Positions 4,710 through 5,392 of a stretch of 5,392 nucleotides of DNA are shown piece by piece. The stretch comes from an uncultured Bacteroidota bacterium (GTDB lineage Bacteria; Bacteroidota; Bacteroidia; Chitinophagales; Chitinophagaceae). The notes under the pieces were generated by a model. That model was not told the origin of the DNA and did no database searches. It saw only the letters and a list, made by a program, of their open reading frames with translations. How positions within the stretch are numbered: position 1 is the first letter of the stretch; every line of letters begins with the position of its first letter. The translations under genes and the position numbers were made by a program. The stretch lies in contig CAIYVS010000161.1 of NCBI GenBank assembly GCA_903929655.1, positions 1 to 5,392 of the forward strand, written 5' to 3'.

Positions 4710-5392
4710 ATGGACAAGGCCCTAAAACGATTGCTGGATGATAAAGTAAAACTATACAACCAGCCTTCATTCATAGCAAAAGACCCCATATCCATACCGC
4801 ATAGTTTCACAAAAAAACAAGATATAGAAATAGCAGGTTTATTTGCAGCAGTACTTGCCTGGGGCAACAGAACCACCATCATCAATAATTGCCGAAAGCT
4901 AATGCTATGGATGGACAATGCCCCCCATGATTTTATCCTGCACCATAAAGACACGGATCTGAAAGGGTTTCTTTCATTCGCGCATCGTACCTTCAATGCC
5001 ACCGACCTCTTATATTTTATAGAATTTCTGCAATACCACTATAAAACGCATCCGTCACTTGAAGATGCATTTGTCCCTGCGAAAATATATAAACAGGATA
5101 CGGTTGAACAAGCCCTCATACATTTTCACAATTACTTTTTCTCAATAGAGCACCCGGAACGCACTAAAAAACATATCTCTACCCCAGAGCACAAGTCAGC
5201 CTGCAAACGCATCAATATGTATCTGCGATGGATGGTGCGTAAAGACACACATGGTGTAGATTTTGGTATCTGGAAGAAGATAAAACCATATCAACTCATC
5301 TGCCCTCTTGATGTACATGTTGCCCGCGTTGCCCAACGTTTGGGTTTGCTGGATAATACCAACTCCAACTGGCAAAACGCTTTGCAACTCAC
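4710..5392 (+). CDS. TIGR02757 / DUF2400 family protein, 3'-truncated by window edge
   Basis: The frame is open from the ATG at 4710 to the right edge, giving 227 residues; the family is about 250-260 long, so only a short C-terminus is missing. N-terminal and middle regions are mostly helical, with the family block DIEIAGLFAAVLAWGNRTTII (38-58). The most conserved part is CKRINMYLRWMVRKD (165-179), GVDFGIWKKIKPYQLICPLDVHVARVAQRLGLL (182-214) and the beginning of NWQNALQL (220-227). The function of TIGR02757 is not established. The segment LDVHVARVAQRLGL resembles the VDTHVxRVxxRLG motif of HhH-GPD DNA glycosylases such as endonuclease III, where the Asp is catalytic. This suggests a DNA-repair-like fold, but no LPGVG hairpin is seen. 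The gene starts 14 bp after the toxin stop with no evident promoter in the gap, so it may be read from the toxin-antitoxin promoter or from inside the toxin gene. Confidence 0.88.
   Translation, partial: MDKALKRLLDDKVKLYNQPSFIAKDPISIPHSFTKKQDIEIAGLFAAVLAWGNRTTIINNCRKLMLWMDNAPHDFILHHKDTDLKGFLSFAHRTFNATDLLYFIEFLQYHYKTHPSLEDAFVPAKIYKQDTVEQALIHFHNYFFSIEHPERTKKHISTPEHKSACKRINMYLRWMVRKDTHGVDFGIWKKIKPYQLICPLDVHVARVAQRLGLLDNTNSNWQNALQL

Noticed and set aside
4685..5002. Minus-strand open frame opposite the start of TIGR02757
   Set aside because: The plus-strand frame is open to the window edge and matches the family; this is a shadow.
5196..5387. Minus-strand open frame opposite the conserved end of TIGR02757
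   Set aside because: It overlaps the most conserved block of the plus-strand protein and shows no domain.

Overview
The window looks like chromosomal DNA of a member of the Bacteroidota, probably close to the Chitinophagaceae. The evidence is the style of the proteins (a HIT protein opening SIFSKIIAGEIPSYK, a divergent SAM hydroxide adenosyltransferase-like protein, a Cys-Lys-Lys lipoprotein with a beta-helix). Promoters of the TTTG-N19-TAnnTTTG type and the near absence of Shine-Dalgarno sites also fit. Base composition is moderate, somewhat AT-rich. No rRNA, tRNA, CRISPR array, insertion sequence or phage gene was seen. Gene packing is dense and no gap between genes exceeds about 165 bases.

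Layout. (1) Positions 1-784, plus strand: the 3' part of greA (transcript cleavage factor), then a HIT-family nucleotide-binding protein 4 nt after its stop. (2) Positions 793-1868, minus strand: a two-gene operon with an ATGA overlap, a SAM hydroxide adenosyltransferase (DUF62)-like gene followed by a small ABM-type (dimeric alpha/beta barrel) gene. It is read from a very good Bacteroidota promoter lying almost on the start codon. (3) Positions 1869-2025: a divergent intergenic region with that promoter and an imperfect 19-bp palindrome. (4) Positions 2026-3465, plus strand: a lipoprotein with an Ig-like domain and a right-handed beta-helix. (5) Positions 3485-4015, minus strand: type 1 isopentenyl diphosphate isomerase (idi). 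(6) Positions 4177-4695, plus strand: an antitoxin/toxin pair of the RelE/ParE class whose genes abut as TAA-ATG in one frame. (7) Positions 4710-5392, plus strand: a TIGR02757 (DUF2400) family gene cut by the right edge.

Most of this is housekeeping or conserved hypothetical content: transcription fidelity (greA), isoprenoid precursor supply (idi), a possible base-excision-type protein (TIGR02757) and an envelope lipoprotein. The accessory element is the toxin-antitoxin pair, placed between the idi upstream region and TIGR02757. I see no convincing new multi-gene defence or mobile system. The points most worth a second look are the missing catalytic signature residues of the DUF62-like protein, its apparently leaderless promoter, the gene junction in the toxin-antitoxin pair, and the glycosylase-like LDVHV motif in TIGR02757.
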